Source: Schistosoma haematobium (taxonomy: Eukaryota > Platyhelminthes > Trematoda > Strigeidida > Schistosomatidae). Taken from it: a stretch of 64,000 bases of DNA. Numbering within the stretch: the first letter of the stretch is position 1; every line of letters begins with the position of its first letter. Below, piece by piece: positions 35,457 through 46,715 of the stretch. A program made the position numbers and the translations under genes. Location of the stretch: positions 14,630,787-14,694,786 of the forward strand of contig NC_067195.1 of NCBI RefSeq assembly GCF_000699445.3. Reading direction: 5' to 3'. The notes under the pieces were generated by a model that saw nothing but the letters and a program-made list of their open reading frames with translations, did no database searches and was not told the DNA's origin.

Positions 35457-35865
35457 TGGCATTGGACAATAACCACACAATCTTCAAAGCTGAAAACGAG
35501 ACTACTCGGAAAATAGATATTCAATATTTAACGCGGAGAAATACCTAACGATGGAGAAAGCGCGAACAATGAATTGAATGAATTGGAGTTGACCGAATGG
35601 CATGGCTCGGCCATGCAGGCGTGGTCCATCTGAATGTTACCTTATATCTTCTATTCATATTAAATATATTGTTCTTTCTCTAGCCTAACCTTGTTCTACA
35701 TCATGTATTGGTAATTGATACGATACAGTGAGTTGGTGTAGTCGATGGTGTGACTTTCACGTAAGATCTTATAGATTAGGCAGTTATATCATGACAAATC
35801 TACAATTTTAGGATTAGGTCTATTATTAGAGCAGTTCTAATATCATATTAGACCATAATTCGACA
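35452..35865. mobile_element. Probable solo LTR nested in Gypsy pol
   Basis: A 414-bp insert starting TGTAGTGG and ending CGACA, so it has the TG...CA ends of an LTR, flanked by a 4-bp direct repeat (cgca). It has no coding sequence and no internal repeats. Precise excision rejoins the host reading frame. The parent element is not identified; orientation unknown. Confidence 0.75.
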
Positions 35866-36436
35866 CGCATTCCAGTGAAAGCTGACATTGGATACACTGC
35901 AGCTCCACTCGTTTATGGAACGACACTTTGGCTTCCAGGAGGATTCTTGGATCCTTCATCTTCTTAAATGAACATGGATCTAACCTCCTACACGAACAGG
36001 CCTTCAAACGCAATGCGTTCAGTTAAACCTGTTTGCACTCGACCGCAACTAACTGATGTATTCGTTCAACCTGACTTACGATATAGTACACACGTCTTCG
36101 TACGTCGAGACTCACATCGACAACCTCTCGAATCAGCATACTAAGGACCGTTCAAAGTTGTTCAACGCGAAACCAAGTACTATACAGTCTATAAGGATGG
36201 AGCCAACGATAGCATCAGTATCGATCGCCTCAAAGCAGCGCATTTAGTAGGAAATCTTATTCACGTCGATTTTCCTTCGGTACAATCACACGACACGAAT
36301 TCTACACTTATAATACCTCAACTGGCAGCCAACACGAACGGTGATACTTTGGCAATATCAGAAACTAAACTTAAAACAACGCGTTCTGGAAGAAGAGTAA
36401 GATTTCCTGAACATTTTAACGATTATTGCACATAAG

Positions 36437-39400
36437 ATACTAGTTGACATTTCACATCATCTCGATTTCTCTTTGCACTATGTGTAATGAAAAAACCTAT
36501 TTTATTATGCTTATATATATTTATATTTTTATTTCGAAAAAAACGAAACAAAAAACCATGTTATAAAGGTCTTTTTTTACACTATTACGTGTGCATGAGT
36601 TTATTTTCCTTTTTTCGCCCTCTTAGTGTTTTTACGCGCGTACATGTGTATTTCGACATGGACTTACATATTTTTTCTTTTCCAGGAATTCTAGAAAAGA
36701 CTATAAAAAGAACGATGACGATTACGAGGAACCGAAATTTTCATTGTACTTTTTCGTTTTTTGCTATATTGTACTTCATGGTCCCTTATAGTAAGGAAAG
36801 ACGACTAAGCATTACAAATGGAAGCAACTTTTGATAGAGAAAAGTGTGGGTGTACCTAGATTCTTGTTCTTCGTTGTGCAACGTTTCGGTGGCCTCATCG
36901 AGGTGCATGATTGTGTCATGTACGTTGCCTGTGTTTGGGTGACTTGGAATAGAGTATCGTTTGGAACTACCAGACTATTTCCTATTCTCTATTAGATTAG
37001 AGAAAAAATCTTTGGTGTTGGAGTATGAATTAACAAGATTTATGTTCCGGCACTATCACCGACTTAATCGACTACCTCTGAATTTGGTGTGGGAGATTTT
37101 TATCTCAATGGTGGAGAGTGGCTGCCCCAATATTGTGAACTTCATACACACGTTTAGGGGCATCGTCTATTCGGTGCTCAATCGAGTCCTTTTCGCTTTC
37201 TATGGAACTACAGACTTTCGCGTCATTTGTATAGATCGGCGCTGATAAGCTGGTTTATTCGAACAGGCCGTTTACAGGACCAAGAACATGAGTGAACTTA
37301 AAACTTTTATTCGTGAAACTACTGATGTTGAGACCCCTACCTTGCGTACATTCTATTTACTATAGTATAAAACATCCTGTTCTCATAGGTAGTGCCTGAA
37401 GTGGATTAATCTATCACCGTGTTCAGGAATTATGTCTATGCTGATGTCGTATAGAACGAACACGGTGACATAAAAGGAATGTAACTGTGAGAATCGATAT
37501 GCAAAATTGAGCGCGACTGTTGATACATGGTTTCATTCATGGCATGTAACTAATCGACACGCGCTGTCTGTCTTTGGCCATGACGAGGATCAGTAAACTG
37601 TTTGGAGATCGAAGAATAGACAGTCGAATGACTTGGCTAAAGCGCAGTGACATTTCATCGGTTTTGTGATTTTACCAGTTACTTACTATTTGTTCATCAA
37701 AATTATTATTAATATTAGGTTTTATCTATATATGAAACTTTTATATTCATATGTTTTCTTGTGCTTCTGATTAAACATTTTGTTGTCTTCTATAGCACAC
37801 TTATTCAATAACTCAATCTCGTTTATATAGTTTTACCTTTGGTACAGGTATTTTTGTTGTTTTGTCAGCTACTTTGTTGTGTTGAAATAAAGTATTAATT
37901 AACACCTTGTACTAAGAATTTTGCTTCATTTGCCTCTTCAATCCTAAATATAAATTAGGTTACTTTTTTCACAATATTCCTGTCGTATCCTCTCTAATAT
38001 TTTGTCATCGTTTTTTTACCGTGCTTACACAAAGGAACCGCTACATTGTTAGTGGGTCCCCCCATGCTTCGAATGCCAACTTTTGAATCCATTGATACAC
38101 TCACTAAGTCTTTGATGTTACATAATAATATCCTAACTACTCACGTATTTCCAATTTATGCACAACTCGGTTGCTAGTTTCTTCCTATCAGTGAAACTAG
38201 GTTTTGTAAATGAAATCTAACCATCACGGTGAAAAAATCACACAAGAGATTTACTAAGAGATGACGTCGATAAAGGAACTCTTATCAGTCGCAGTTTTGT
38301 TGATTACTACGGTACACAAAACAAAATCTGGCCTTTGAAAAAAAGTTTGTCAATTATGTAGGGATTAACAGAACTTGATTATTCTATGTGTGAACTTACG
38401 GAGTGGTCTTTAAGGCTTAGTGTTGGTCCCAGATAAACATCTGATGTATCAAGAAGATTAAAGTAAAAGATAGACCTTGTGAATAGCTTTTGGCTCAAAG
38501 AATGTGTAAATAATCCTAGTTGTGCTCTTACAATAAATTGCCTGTGTAATTTTCAGTGTCTAACAGTTCTTCGCTAGAGTTAAGTGATAATAAACAACGA
38601 AAAAGTGAGCAATTTTTATTCTTATTATTGACATTTTAGACAATCTTCACTGAATCAGTGGTTAAAAAATTTATTATCAAATAAATTCGTCCTATGTATT
38701 TAACCGTTTGTTCTGATTTGATGCTCTGTAACAGCTAAAGGTTATAACATTTTTCTCAACTAGAAAGTGGATATTACAGCAGTAACAGTTACCAAAGTGA
38801 TCAGTCCACTGCACTGGCCTCTACTGCTTAGAAACGGATGACAAGCCTAGTTTTTCATAGAAACATGGATTAACTACTCAACATTTACATTTTAGATAAA
38901 ATCTGATAAACGCCTGCTGTGACGTAAAGAAATTTATTATTATTATCTTTATTAAATTGAAACCGATTAAATTGAACGGAAAGTTTGTGTCTTGATATAA
39001 TTTACTAAGAATTACTAAGAAACGCTTCATACGGTATTCAGGAAGAAGTAGTCTAATTTGATCGAATAGAATTTAGTTCATTAGTTCTGCATCCAAACCT
39101 AATATTGACATCTCGGTCGTTACGCCTGTTATTATATCGACAGATTATTCGGCTGCTTTTTTTAGCGATTCAGGGATGTTTTTCGACTAACTGATCGCCA
39201 TAATAAGCCCAGTATCTTATACACTTGGTTCTAACCAAAGGATATCCTCTTGAATTCTGGTTGTAATTAAGTAGTATTTATTACGTTTAGAAGTGTTCTT
39301 CCAATTTCTTCATTGTTGGATGCTATCGTGTCTCTACATTTCTGCACCATGATAACCGTCAGTAAAAACGGTAACCTCAACAACAGGCGTTGTGATAAAT

Positions 39401-40290
39401 TACACTAAATGAGGAACTTGTCCTGTAAATAGACAGTTCAGCAATGAACATTTCTATATATTCGCTTGCATAGCGTTTTTCGGATACCCCCCGGTTGTTA
39501 CAGCCAGGAAAATAACTTGTATTTACCTGGAGATAATATAAGTGTGATTGGTAAGATGACTGGTTTTAATTCGTTTTTCAATCCTAGTGTTCTACAAAAC
39601 CTGAGTGCCAGAACATGTAACTGACGTGAAACATTATAGAGCTTTATTGTTTCTGTGACCACGAGTCATCAGCTTAGGAAAGACAAGAGGATTCAAAATA
39701 TGTTAACTTGGAGATACTTCTCAGCAATTACGGTCGTTATCTTAAGTTTTGTTACAGATACTCTCGATCCATCCTACCTACGATACACTTACTGATGAAA
39801 CTAAAATTTCTCTTTTTTCTGGGTTCAGGAAATACTTTTATTACAAGTGTGAGTTTCTACTTCTAACAAACTTGAGTTATATTATGATAAAATAGATCAG
39901 ACAGCTAACATGTAAAGTTACCATGAATTACGTTCTTCAGACAAGACACCACACTGATATCGATTCTATATCCACGAGGCATAAAAGACTGAAGTTTGTT
40001 CAGATAGACTCCAAGATTAGTGCAGCAACTAAAAGATTTCTTGTCTTTACGAAGAAATACACTACGCATTCGTAATCTAGTGAAAACTCGGATGACGATG
40101 GGAAAAAAGTATGGTGTTCGTGGGGCTTTTTGAGTAATCAGCGATTGTGAACCTGACGCTTTTATCAGGATGACTATATCAGAATCACATTCGGACTTGT
40201 GTAGTAAGAATAGAAGGTCAACGGCCTGTGTTACGTTTCTTATAACAAACTTTTGATAGTCTCTAGTCTTCTATTACTCACTAATTTACT
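36437..40290. other. Downstream of Gypsy pol; mostly unassigned
   Basis: Open frames 36487-36834 and 36961-37245 follow the pol end. They may belong to the 3' part of the element, but I do not recognise their products. A purine run before TGTGGG (about 36838-36851) could be a polypurine tract and 3' LTR start, but the matching 5' LTR was not found. From about 37450 to 40290 I see nothing identifiable. Confidence 0.35.
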
Positions 40291-42020
40291 AACCCTTGTT
40301 ACTCATCGTAAAGGAGCAAAGGTCCCCTAAAAGCGTTCTCTATCCAGCGCTGTTCCGGGCGATCCTTTAAATTTATTTCCAGTTGCTATTCGCCATCTAC
40401 ATATCTGCTTCCCATTCCCGACGCAGTGTGTTCTTTGACCTTCCTAATTCCCGACTCCCCTCAAGATTCAAAGTTAGCGCTTACCTCGTGTCACCGTTTG
40501 ATGATTTTCTCAATGTGTGTCCTATCCACTTCCAACGTATTTTCCTAACTTCCTATTCAGCCAAAAGCCGGGTTTTTTTCTCTCCCACAGTAGGTTGTTG
40601 CTGATGGTATCTGGACAACGGACATTAGGTATCTTACGTAGGCAATTGTTTATAAAAGCTTGTACCTTTTTGATTGTGGTTGTAGTAATTCTCCAAGCTC
40701 GAGCTCCATACAGCAGAACTTTCTTGACATTCGCATTGAAGATTCTCACTTTGATGTTGACTGACCGTTGTTTCGAATTCCATATGTTCTTCAACTATAG
40801 GAATGCGGGCATTGGTTTGCCAATCCTCGTCTTTACGTATGCATATGATCCTCCTTGCTCATCGGTTATGCTTCCAGGGAACGTGAAGGATTCCACATCT
40901 CCCACAGCTTCTCCATCAAGTGTGGTTGAGGTGGTGTTCTCCGTATTGCATTTGATGATCTTACCTTTCCCCTTGTCTATGTTGAAGCCTACTGATGCAG
41001 AGACTGCTGCTACACTGTTTGTCTTGGCCTGTATTTGTCGATGTGTATGGGATAGAAGGGTCAGGTCGTCTACGAAAGTCCAAATCTTGTAATTGATTCC
41101 GAGCTGTCCATTGTATTCCGTGTTTCCTCTCAGATGTCAAGGTCTTCATAATCCAGTCGACCACTAGAAGATGGAGAAAGGGGTAGAGTAAACAACCTTG
41201 TCTGACTCAGGTCCTTACTTGGAGTGCATCAGTCAGCTGTCCTCTATGCAGCCCGTCGTATGAATTCCGGATGATTTCTTCGATCGTTGGCGGGGTGATA
41301 TCTTTAAGAAGGTCTGTAGGTGATGCTTCGATATCCTGGGGATTCAATGATCTGGTCTATTTAAGAATTTTTCAAAATGTTCGACTCACCTGTTCCTCTG
41401 TCCCTGAATGCCAGTGATCGGGCTTGCCTTCTTTGTCCTTGACCGATCTCTCTGGATTACTATATTACTCTGTTCATTCCTTCTTTGTGTCATGTAGCTG
41501 TCTCATATTTCCTTCTCTTGAAGCTTTTTTGCTGTCGTTGTTAGGTCTTCCACATATTTCTGCTTGTCGACTCTAATACTCCTGTTCATTTGCTTGTTCG
41601 CTTATGTATATTCAGCGTGTGGATTGACTTACTGTGATCCTGTTCGACTGTTGTTGATTACTGTCTTCTCGTTCTTCCTTTCTTCAATCTTGTCCAGGGT
41701 TTCGATAGAGATCCATTCCTTATGATGATGCTTCTTTCGGTCCGGTACCCCCTGACACCTTGAAGTTAATGCTTCTTCGATTCCTTTCCAGTTGTCCTCC
41801 ATAGAAGTTTCTTCTTCTTTCCGTAGAGTATGCAAAGCTTGGAACCTGTTGTTGAGTTATCTTGAATTCATTGAGTTTGTTAGTGCCTCGTAAGAAGGCT
41901 GAATTGAATTTTTGTAATCCTGTTTGTCCAGTTGTCGATTGCTCCTGTAGTTTCAGTTTCATCTTGGCCACGACTAAGTGGTGATTTGAAGCTATGCCAG
42001 CTCCTCTTCTGGTTCTCACA
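40291..42020 (-). mobile_element. RTE-clade LINE (SR2-like), antisense, truncated and mutated
   Basis: Minus strand, 5' to 3': end of the endonuclease (RTRRGAGIASNHHLVVAKMK, 42019 onward), linker (MEDNWKGIEEALTS, KEWISIETLDKI), palm start (DIEASPTDLLKDITPPTIEE), DLSQTRLFTLP then VDWIMKTL, the active-site region disrupted at LDFRRRPDP, and the C-terminus ([45 protein letters not shown]). It ends near 40291 with taa/tag-type tandem repeats. Frameshifts and stops throughout. Longer than the copy at 17876-18599 and of the same family. Confidence 0.85.
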
Positions 42021-42255
42021 TCTTCTATTTGCTAGCAGTGGAATCCTGTTCGGAACTCGTTAATTGCTCTCCAAAGTTTATGCTTACACTGGGACACGAA
42101 CCTAGTACCGTTAAATTCAAACGCCGTCGCACTATCCTTTTAGCTAACGAGTCTATCTTTGCTTGTAGTGCCTGCGAATTAAGAAAATATCGAGACAATA
42201 TACACAGTATATACATATACCAATGAGTAACTGATCAATTGCAGTCCTAAACATC
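42021..42255 (-). repeat. Hammerhead-family repeat, decayed antisense copy
   Basis: The reverse complement has the tRNA-like head (ggatagtgcgacggcgtttg, aggttcgtgtccc) and the end ggattccactgctagca. The ribozyme core is lost. It forms the left, outward-facing partner of the unit at 42327-42600. Confidence 0.65.
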
Positions 42256-42671
42256 ATTCGATCTGCACTAATAAGGACTAGACAAGCATGACATTGATCA
42301 CCACCCAGTGATCAATCAATTGTGATTACATCTCAGTCCTACAGGAGGTTAGTCACGGCTCGGATAGCTCAGTGGTAACGTCTCTGACTGTGAAGCTGGG
42401 TGACACGAGATCGAATCCGCCAGGGAGCATCAGTTCCCTCAAGATTACAGGTACACCTTGCTGACGAGTGCCAAGTAGCACGAAACCCGGGTCCAGGGTT
42501 TCCTGTTGACTACCTCCAACCACCATCTAAATCTCAATACATAGTGCCCGCAGTGTCGAGTCACCTAGACTGTTGGCCACATTGCAACATGATCGATAGC
42601 ATTCGATCTGCACTAATAAGGACTAGACAAGGATGACATTGATCACCACCCAGTGATCAATCAATTGTGAT
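42256..42671 (+). repeat. Hammerhead repeat unit flanked by 71-bp direct repeats (period 345 bp)
   Basis: 42256-42326 and 42601-42671 are identical except for one base. Between them lie the tRNA-like head (cggatagctcagtggtaac, with a B-box-like gatcgaatccg) and an intact hammerhead. The arrangement equals 1.2 copies of a 345-bp tandem unit. Each direct repeat contains a hairpin (attgatcac/gtgatcaat). Schistosome Smα repeats are known to be about this size and to occur in tandem. Confidence 0.8.
42454..42500 (+). ncRNA. Hammerhead ribozyme, consensus core, variant subfamily
   Basis: Stem I ccttg (42456-42460) pairs with caggg (42494-42498) with one G-U. The core ctgacgag lies at 42461-42468. 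Stem II gtgc/gcac has a 6-nt loop. gaaa is at 42482-42485, followed by the self-complementary acccgggt (42485-42492) and C17 at 42493. All invariant bases are present. Predicted cleavage lies between 42493 and 42494. The stems differ in sequence from the 8757-8802 ribozyme but keep pairing. Confidence 0.8.
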
Positions 42672-42699
42672 CAAATGAGGGGGTGCATACCACTTCTTT

Positions 42700-43030
42700 C
42701 GAATTACAGGTCCTAAGAATTGATGACTCGGTGTGAAAAAACGTATGCAACAAGCATTTTGTTCGTTCTTGGCTTTTCTACTCTCCTGCTATATCCTCTG
42801 AGTTGTGTCGATCTGCTATAAAATCATTCCTTAGTATTCTAAACATAAGAGTCAGATCACCTTTTAATCTGCTGTGGGACGTAGTAAAGAAGTCTAGCTT
42901 CCCAAGCCGCCCTTTTTGTCTTAAATCCCGGAGTTCTGGAATTGCACGCGTAGCTGGTCTGTTTACTTTTTTCAGTATACACGGGTCATCTTTTAAACAA
43001 ATATTTGCAACCTGGAGACTATTTTGAAGT
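42700..43030 (-). pseudogene. CR1/Jockey-type LINE reverse-transcriptase tail remnant
   Basis: The minus strand reads LKDDPCILKKVNRPATRA, then IPELRDLRQKGRLGKLDFF, HSRLKGDLTLMFRILRNDFI and ADRHNSEDIAGE. This is the common C-terminal pattern of LINE reverse transcriptases (VQRRATK-IPGL, LPYEERLKRLDLFSL, RRLRGDLI--FKIL). It is a different LINE family from the others in the window. Confidence 0.7.
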
Positions 43031-46000
43031 TTATATCATTGTAAGGTTTTATGTTGTAGCGAACATATTAGTATTTAACCTGGTAAATATCCGTCTCAAA
43101 GTTCATAAGGTTCTAACATCCTTAGCCACAACCTCGCGACAGTGTACATGTAGACACAGCTCACTGTGTTAGGAATATGCATATTCCGAAAACTAGAAGC
43201 ATTCGGATTATTGTATTATTTTTGAGTTTTCGAAACTGTGCAATTTAAGCTAAATAGAACTAGATAAGCACAAACGAAAGTATTGTATCTATAATTCAAA
43301 ATGAACTAAGAATCAATTTCAAAGCAATTGAAGATGTCACAATTACTCGAAGTTTGACACCACCTCATCCAGTAACATCTATAATCAAAACGTGCCCATC
43401 CAGTGAAATCAAAAATCAGAAGCGAAGAGGTTCGAAGATATATTTGATGGTTTATTCATATATCGAGAAATGACTGATCTAAACTGGCTAGCGGTTGTAG
43501 AAGTTGAGCATTGCGTTTTCACTCGTGATCTGGTGTGGATGCGTGACCGAGCGCCTTCAGCCAGGTGAACCCACTAAAACTAATGTAGTCGGCGTCAAAT
43601 GTCAAGGACTTACAAAGTCATTGATTTTGGTGATTTATTTACCGTTACATAATCATTACTTCATACAAACACCATATATATGCAATGTCTTGCAAAAAAG
43701 GAATACATAGGAATGTATTGTGATAACAAAATCTATTAAATTTACGTATAGCTCTAAGAGGCAGGGGAAGAACACAATGATAAGGATATGAAACAAATCT
43801 TTCTTGGTCATACTGTTTTAAGTAATTACTTATTTATTTGTTTACTTCTTCTGATCATAATTTTATCTGAGCTTTCCTGCATTCTATTTTTTTTACTATT
43901 TCTAGCATTAAATTAACGAATTTCCTGTCTGTTAATTCGATAGCTGTTGACTTCTGTAACTCTACTGCGTTAATTAATCTTAAGATAAGTTCATTCGGAT
44001 TTCAAGATACAGAAGACCTCAAATAACTCCCGAAGTAACTAAAAGGAATACCAGACTACTTCTCACTTTACATTATCAAAGACCTTAAACTGTTTCGAAG
44101 CATCACAAAGATACCGTTCATTGAATAACCTTAAAAACAAACGAAATGTTTGCGTCTAAGCGCGGAAATACGACTTGTCTCTCAGTTCACGCTCTCTTCA
44201 GAATTAGCTGATTTTTTATGTAAGCTTTATTATTTCATGATTCTTATTGATTCGTAGACAACTACTTTAAAATATTTTCTAAGAATAATAAACTGTTCTC
44301 CGGATAATGTTTTTCATTTCTGAAGCGGTCGGAATTCTTTAAAATTAAGATTTTCTGTCACATATTTTGGTCATTGAATGCTAGCGGTTTTAATTTTTGA
44401 TACAATTTTTTAAAATGTCAATCTGACTAGTTTGTTTCTATGATGCATCGCAGGGCACTTATATTGGATGATTAAGACACTAAATTGTTTTACAATTCTA
44501 TCATAACCACGTGTTTTTGAGTACGTTCACTTGTTAGGCATTCAGCGCGGAGAACATAATACAGACAAAAAATAGTTTCATGATATAAAAAAACCTGTTT
44601 TAGCGCTACAAATACTTAATTCAAATAAAAGTTGAAGAATAAACTATCTTATGATCGTCGTTGTGATTTCAGATAAATGTTGTTATATAATACACAAATT
44701 CGATATTCACAGTTCTGATGAAATTATGACATTTCCCATGATGGAGTTTGATGAACTTCTTTATCCAAGGATGTATGTCAGTCAACCGTATTGTACATTC
44801 CACTGTTCTCTAATGTACGCACTATGCTTCGAAACACAAACTGTTCTAATGTACTGAACAGGGTCAAGTGGAAAGTCAGGGAAATTATTATAACACAAAT
44901 AAAAACCCTAGAGGATGATTTAGAAACAAGTAGAAATATCGAAAATAAAGAATTACTTAAAGGTACTTAAACTAAGCGTGTTCAAAGTGTTTAAAAATTT
45001 GGAATTTTACAGCCATCAAATGGGTTCTCCAAACATGATACTTACACATTCAAGTTACAGGGTTATCTATCCTTAGTTAAAAAATGTAAAAGACGGGTTT
45101 GTCATGAGCTGAAAGACTATTAGAAGCTCGATGAGGAACGAATGAGTTTGGAGGTATAATATATTGTGTGGAACAATTAATCAATAAAGTACATTGTTAC
45201 CAGCAGATCAACAATAGATCTTAAACAAACTGTTCAGTAATCTATAATAAGAGGTCGAGAAACTGAATGAAACTTAGATGAGGACAAACATTATTTAAAC
45301 AGGGAGTTTTTTCTAACCATTTGTACACCACACAATATCTACTACCGATTCATTCGTTCGTGTTTTCGAAAATGTTATGTCTTCGACAATGTGTTTACGA
45401 CAGATTTTACCTAAAGTAGACACCAAGTTTTTAACTTTTTACACTTTATTAGTCAATTCACACTCCGGTGGCTGTAACGAGAGAAGAAATCGTGTTGGAA
45501 CAGATTGAGGGATACATTGCAAAAGAAATGAAGTTAAAGGAAACTAGATGTTAGGTTTTGGTGATCATAGAGCGTTTACAAACTACACAATGTTCTAGGT
45601 CTTCTCTTTAGGATATGTTTGTCTACGTATTTTTATTTAGTTGGTAAAATCAAAGCTAATAACGTAGCCAATGAAAGTAAAACATCAGTTAAACTATTGT
45701 TTATTTACTCTTTGTATCTAATTGCTTCTGCATCTCTTCTGGCGTTAAAGAGCAATGTGCAATAAACACTTTAGTAACCTTAATTATTTATGTGACTATT
45801 AGTTAGATGGTATTTGAAATTGGGACGTATAAAATAATATATGCACCTATATCACTAAATACTTCTAAAACTCTTATAGTCCTGTCGGTTAGTTAATAGA
45901 TCCAAGCCAATGAATTAGAATAACGTTTATCAACATACTGATAAACGTTACATAGCCATCAACTGATAGATAACTTTTAACGTATTATTTGCCAGCTTAT

Positions 46001-46550
46001 AATGGTTTTATGGCTGGCTTTCTATATCCTGTTCCGATTGTTTAATACTGTAAAATTCGTGTCGGGTGGTGTCCGGAGTCTGTTACTGATACACCATGTG
46101 CCATATCCTAACTCCCCCTATCAACTGACTAATGAGGCAAGAACACAAAACTGAGTGGGGAAGTATATTGGGCTACAGAATGAAATGCAAAAATACTCAA
46201 TCACATATATACAACTCTATTACTTGGGAAATTAATCTATTTCTTAGCCAATGAAATTCACGTGCTCTATAGGTCACTTTTGATTATCGTCCACTAGCCT
46301 TCTCATTAGTCTACATCTAATTAGCTTACCATAACAGTAAATTATATATTTTCGCGCTAAACAAATTTGTATTAATCAGCTTTCAGAGAAACAATTTACG
46401 ATATAAGTTCCACTTTTCACGTAACTCGCTTATCTGGATAGCGGTGAGATGTAAACATATAGCTTTTCTTTTTAATTTAATTGATATATTGATGACGCAT
46501 TAAAATAGCTTCTTTTTTATCAGAAGATTAGTTTGACATATACCGGCATC
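43031..46550. other. Intergenic upstream of dehydratase gene
   Basis: AT-rich, nothing protein-like recognised. A perfect 12-bp-stem hairpin lies at 45921-45950. The 46524-46550 stretch (after tttttatcag) is probably 5' untranslated sequence joined by cis- or spliced-leader trans-splicing. Confidence 0.45.
45921..45950. other. Perfect 12-bp inverted repeat (hairpin)
   Basis: taacgtttatca and tgataaacgtta flank a 6-nt loop (acatac), about 600 bp before the dehydratase start codon. Role unknown. Confidence 0.6.
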
Positions 46551-46715
46551 ATGGTTAATGAACAATTAGTAACAAATATACCTTTACCGAATGCAGAAGA
46601 TCCAGATTTGTTAGATCCGAATAGTGATCCAGAGCATCCTAAAGTGATTGTATTTGAAGAAGTGAAGGCCGCCAGTGAACTTATAAAAGATGGAATAATT
46701 TATACACCGTGTAAA
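46551..46715 (+). CDS. Dehydratase exon 1
   Basis: Encodes an acidic lead (PNAEDPDLLDPNSDPEHPKV), then FEEVKAASELIKDGIIYTPCK, matching the family start (DI--A---I---I--TP). Donor gtaaga, phase 0. The frame is open upstream to the acceptor at 46523 (KISLTYTGI before Met). Confidence 0.85.

Larger units (their letters stand above)
33971..36436 (+). mobile_element. Gypsy-type LTR retrotransposon pol remnant with nested insertion
   Basis: Order on the plus strand: reverse transcriptase from about 34039 (GITRPSNSPWASQLHIVPRK, RMPFGLRNAVQTFQRF, active-site YVDD at about 34422-34433). A deletion removes most of the RNase H region between about 34590 and 34620. The tether (VADALSRV, frameshifted) is followed by the integrase zinc finger (HPGVRATVKLIEERFRCPG ... 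CVSCQ) and catalytic core (LDLVGPSPD, LVERFHRQ). The pol C-terminus ends NDYCT with a stop near 36433. Stops and frameshifts are frequent and the second Asp of the DDE triad is Gly. A 414-bp insert interrupts it at 35452. Resembles schistosome Gypsy families such as Boudicca; the exact family is not determined. Confidence 0.85.

Noticed and set aside
42256..42671. CRISPR-like array from the direct repeats.
   Set aside because: Only two 71-bp repeats with a 274-bp interval that encodes a SINE head and ribozyme, in a eukaryotic genome.
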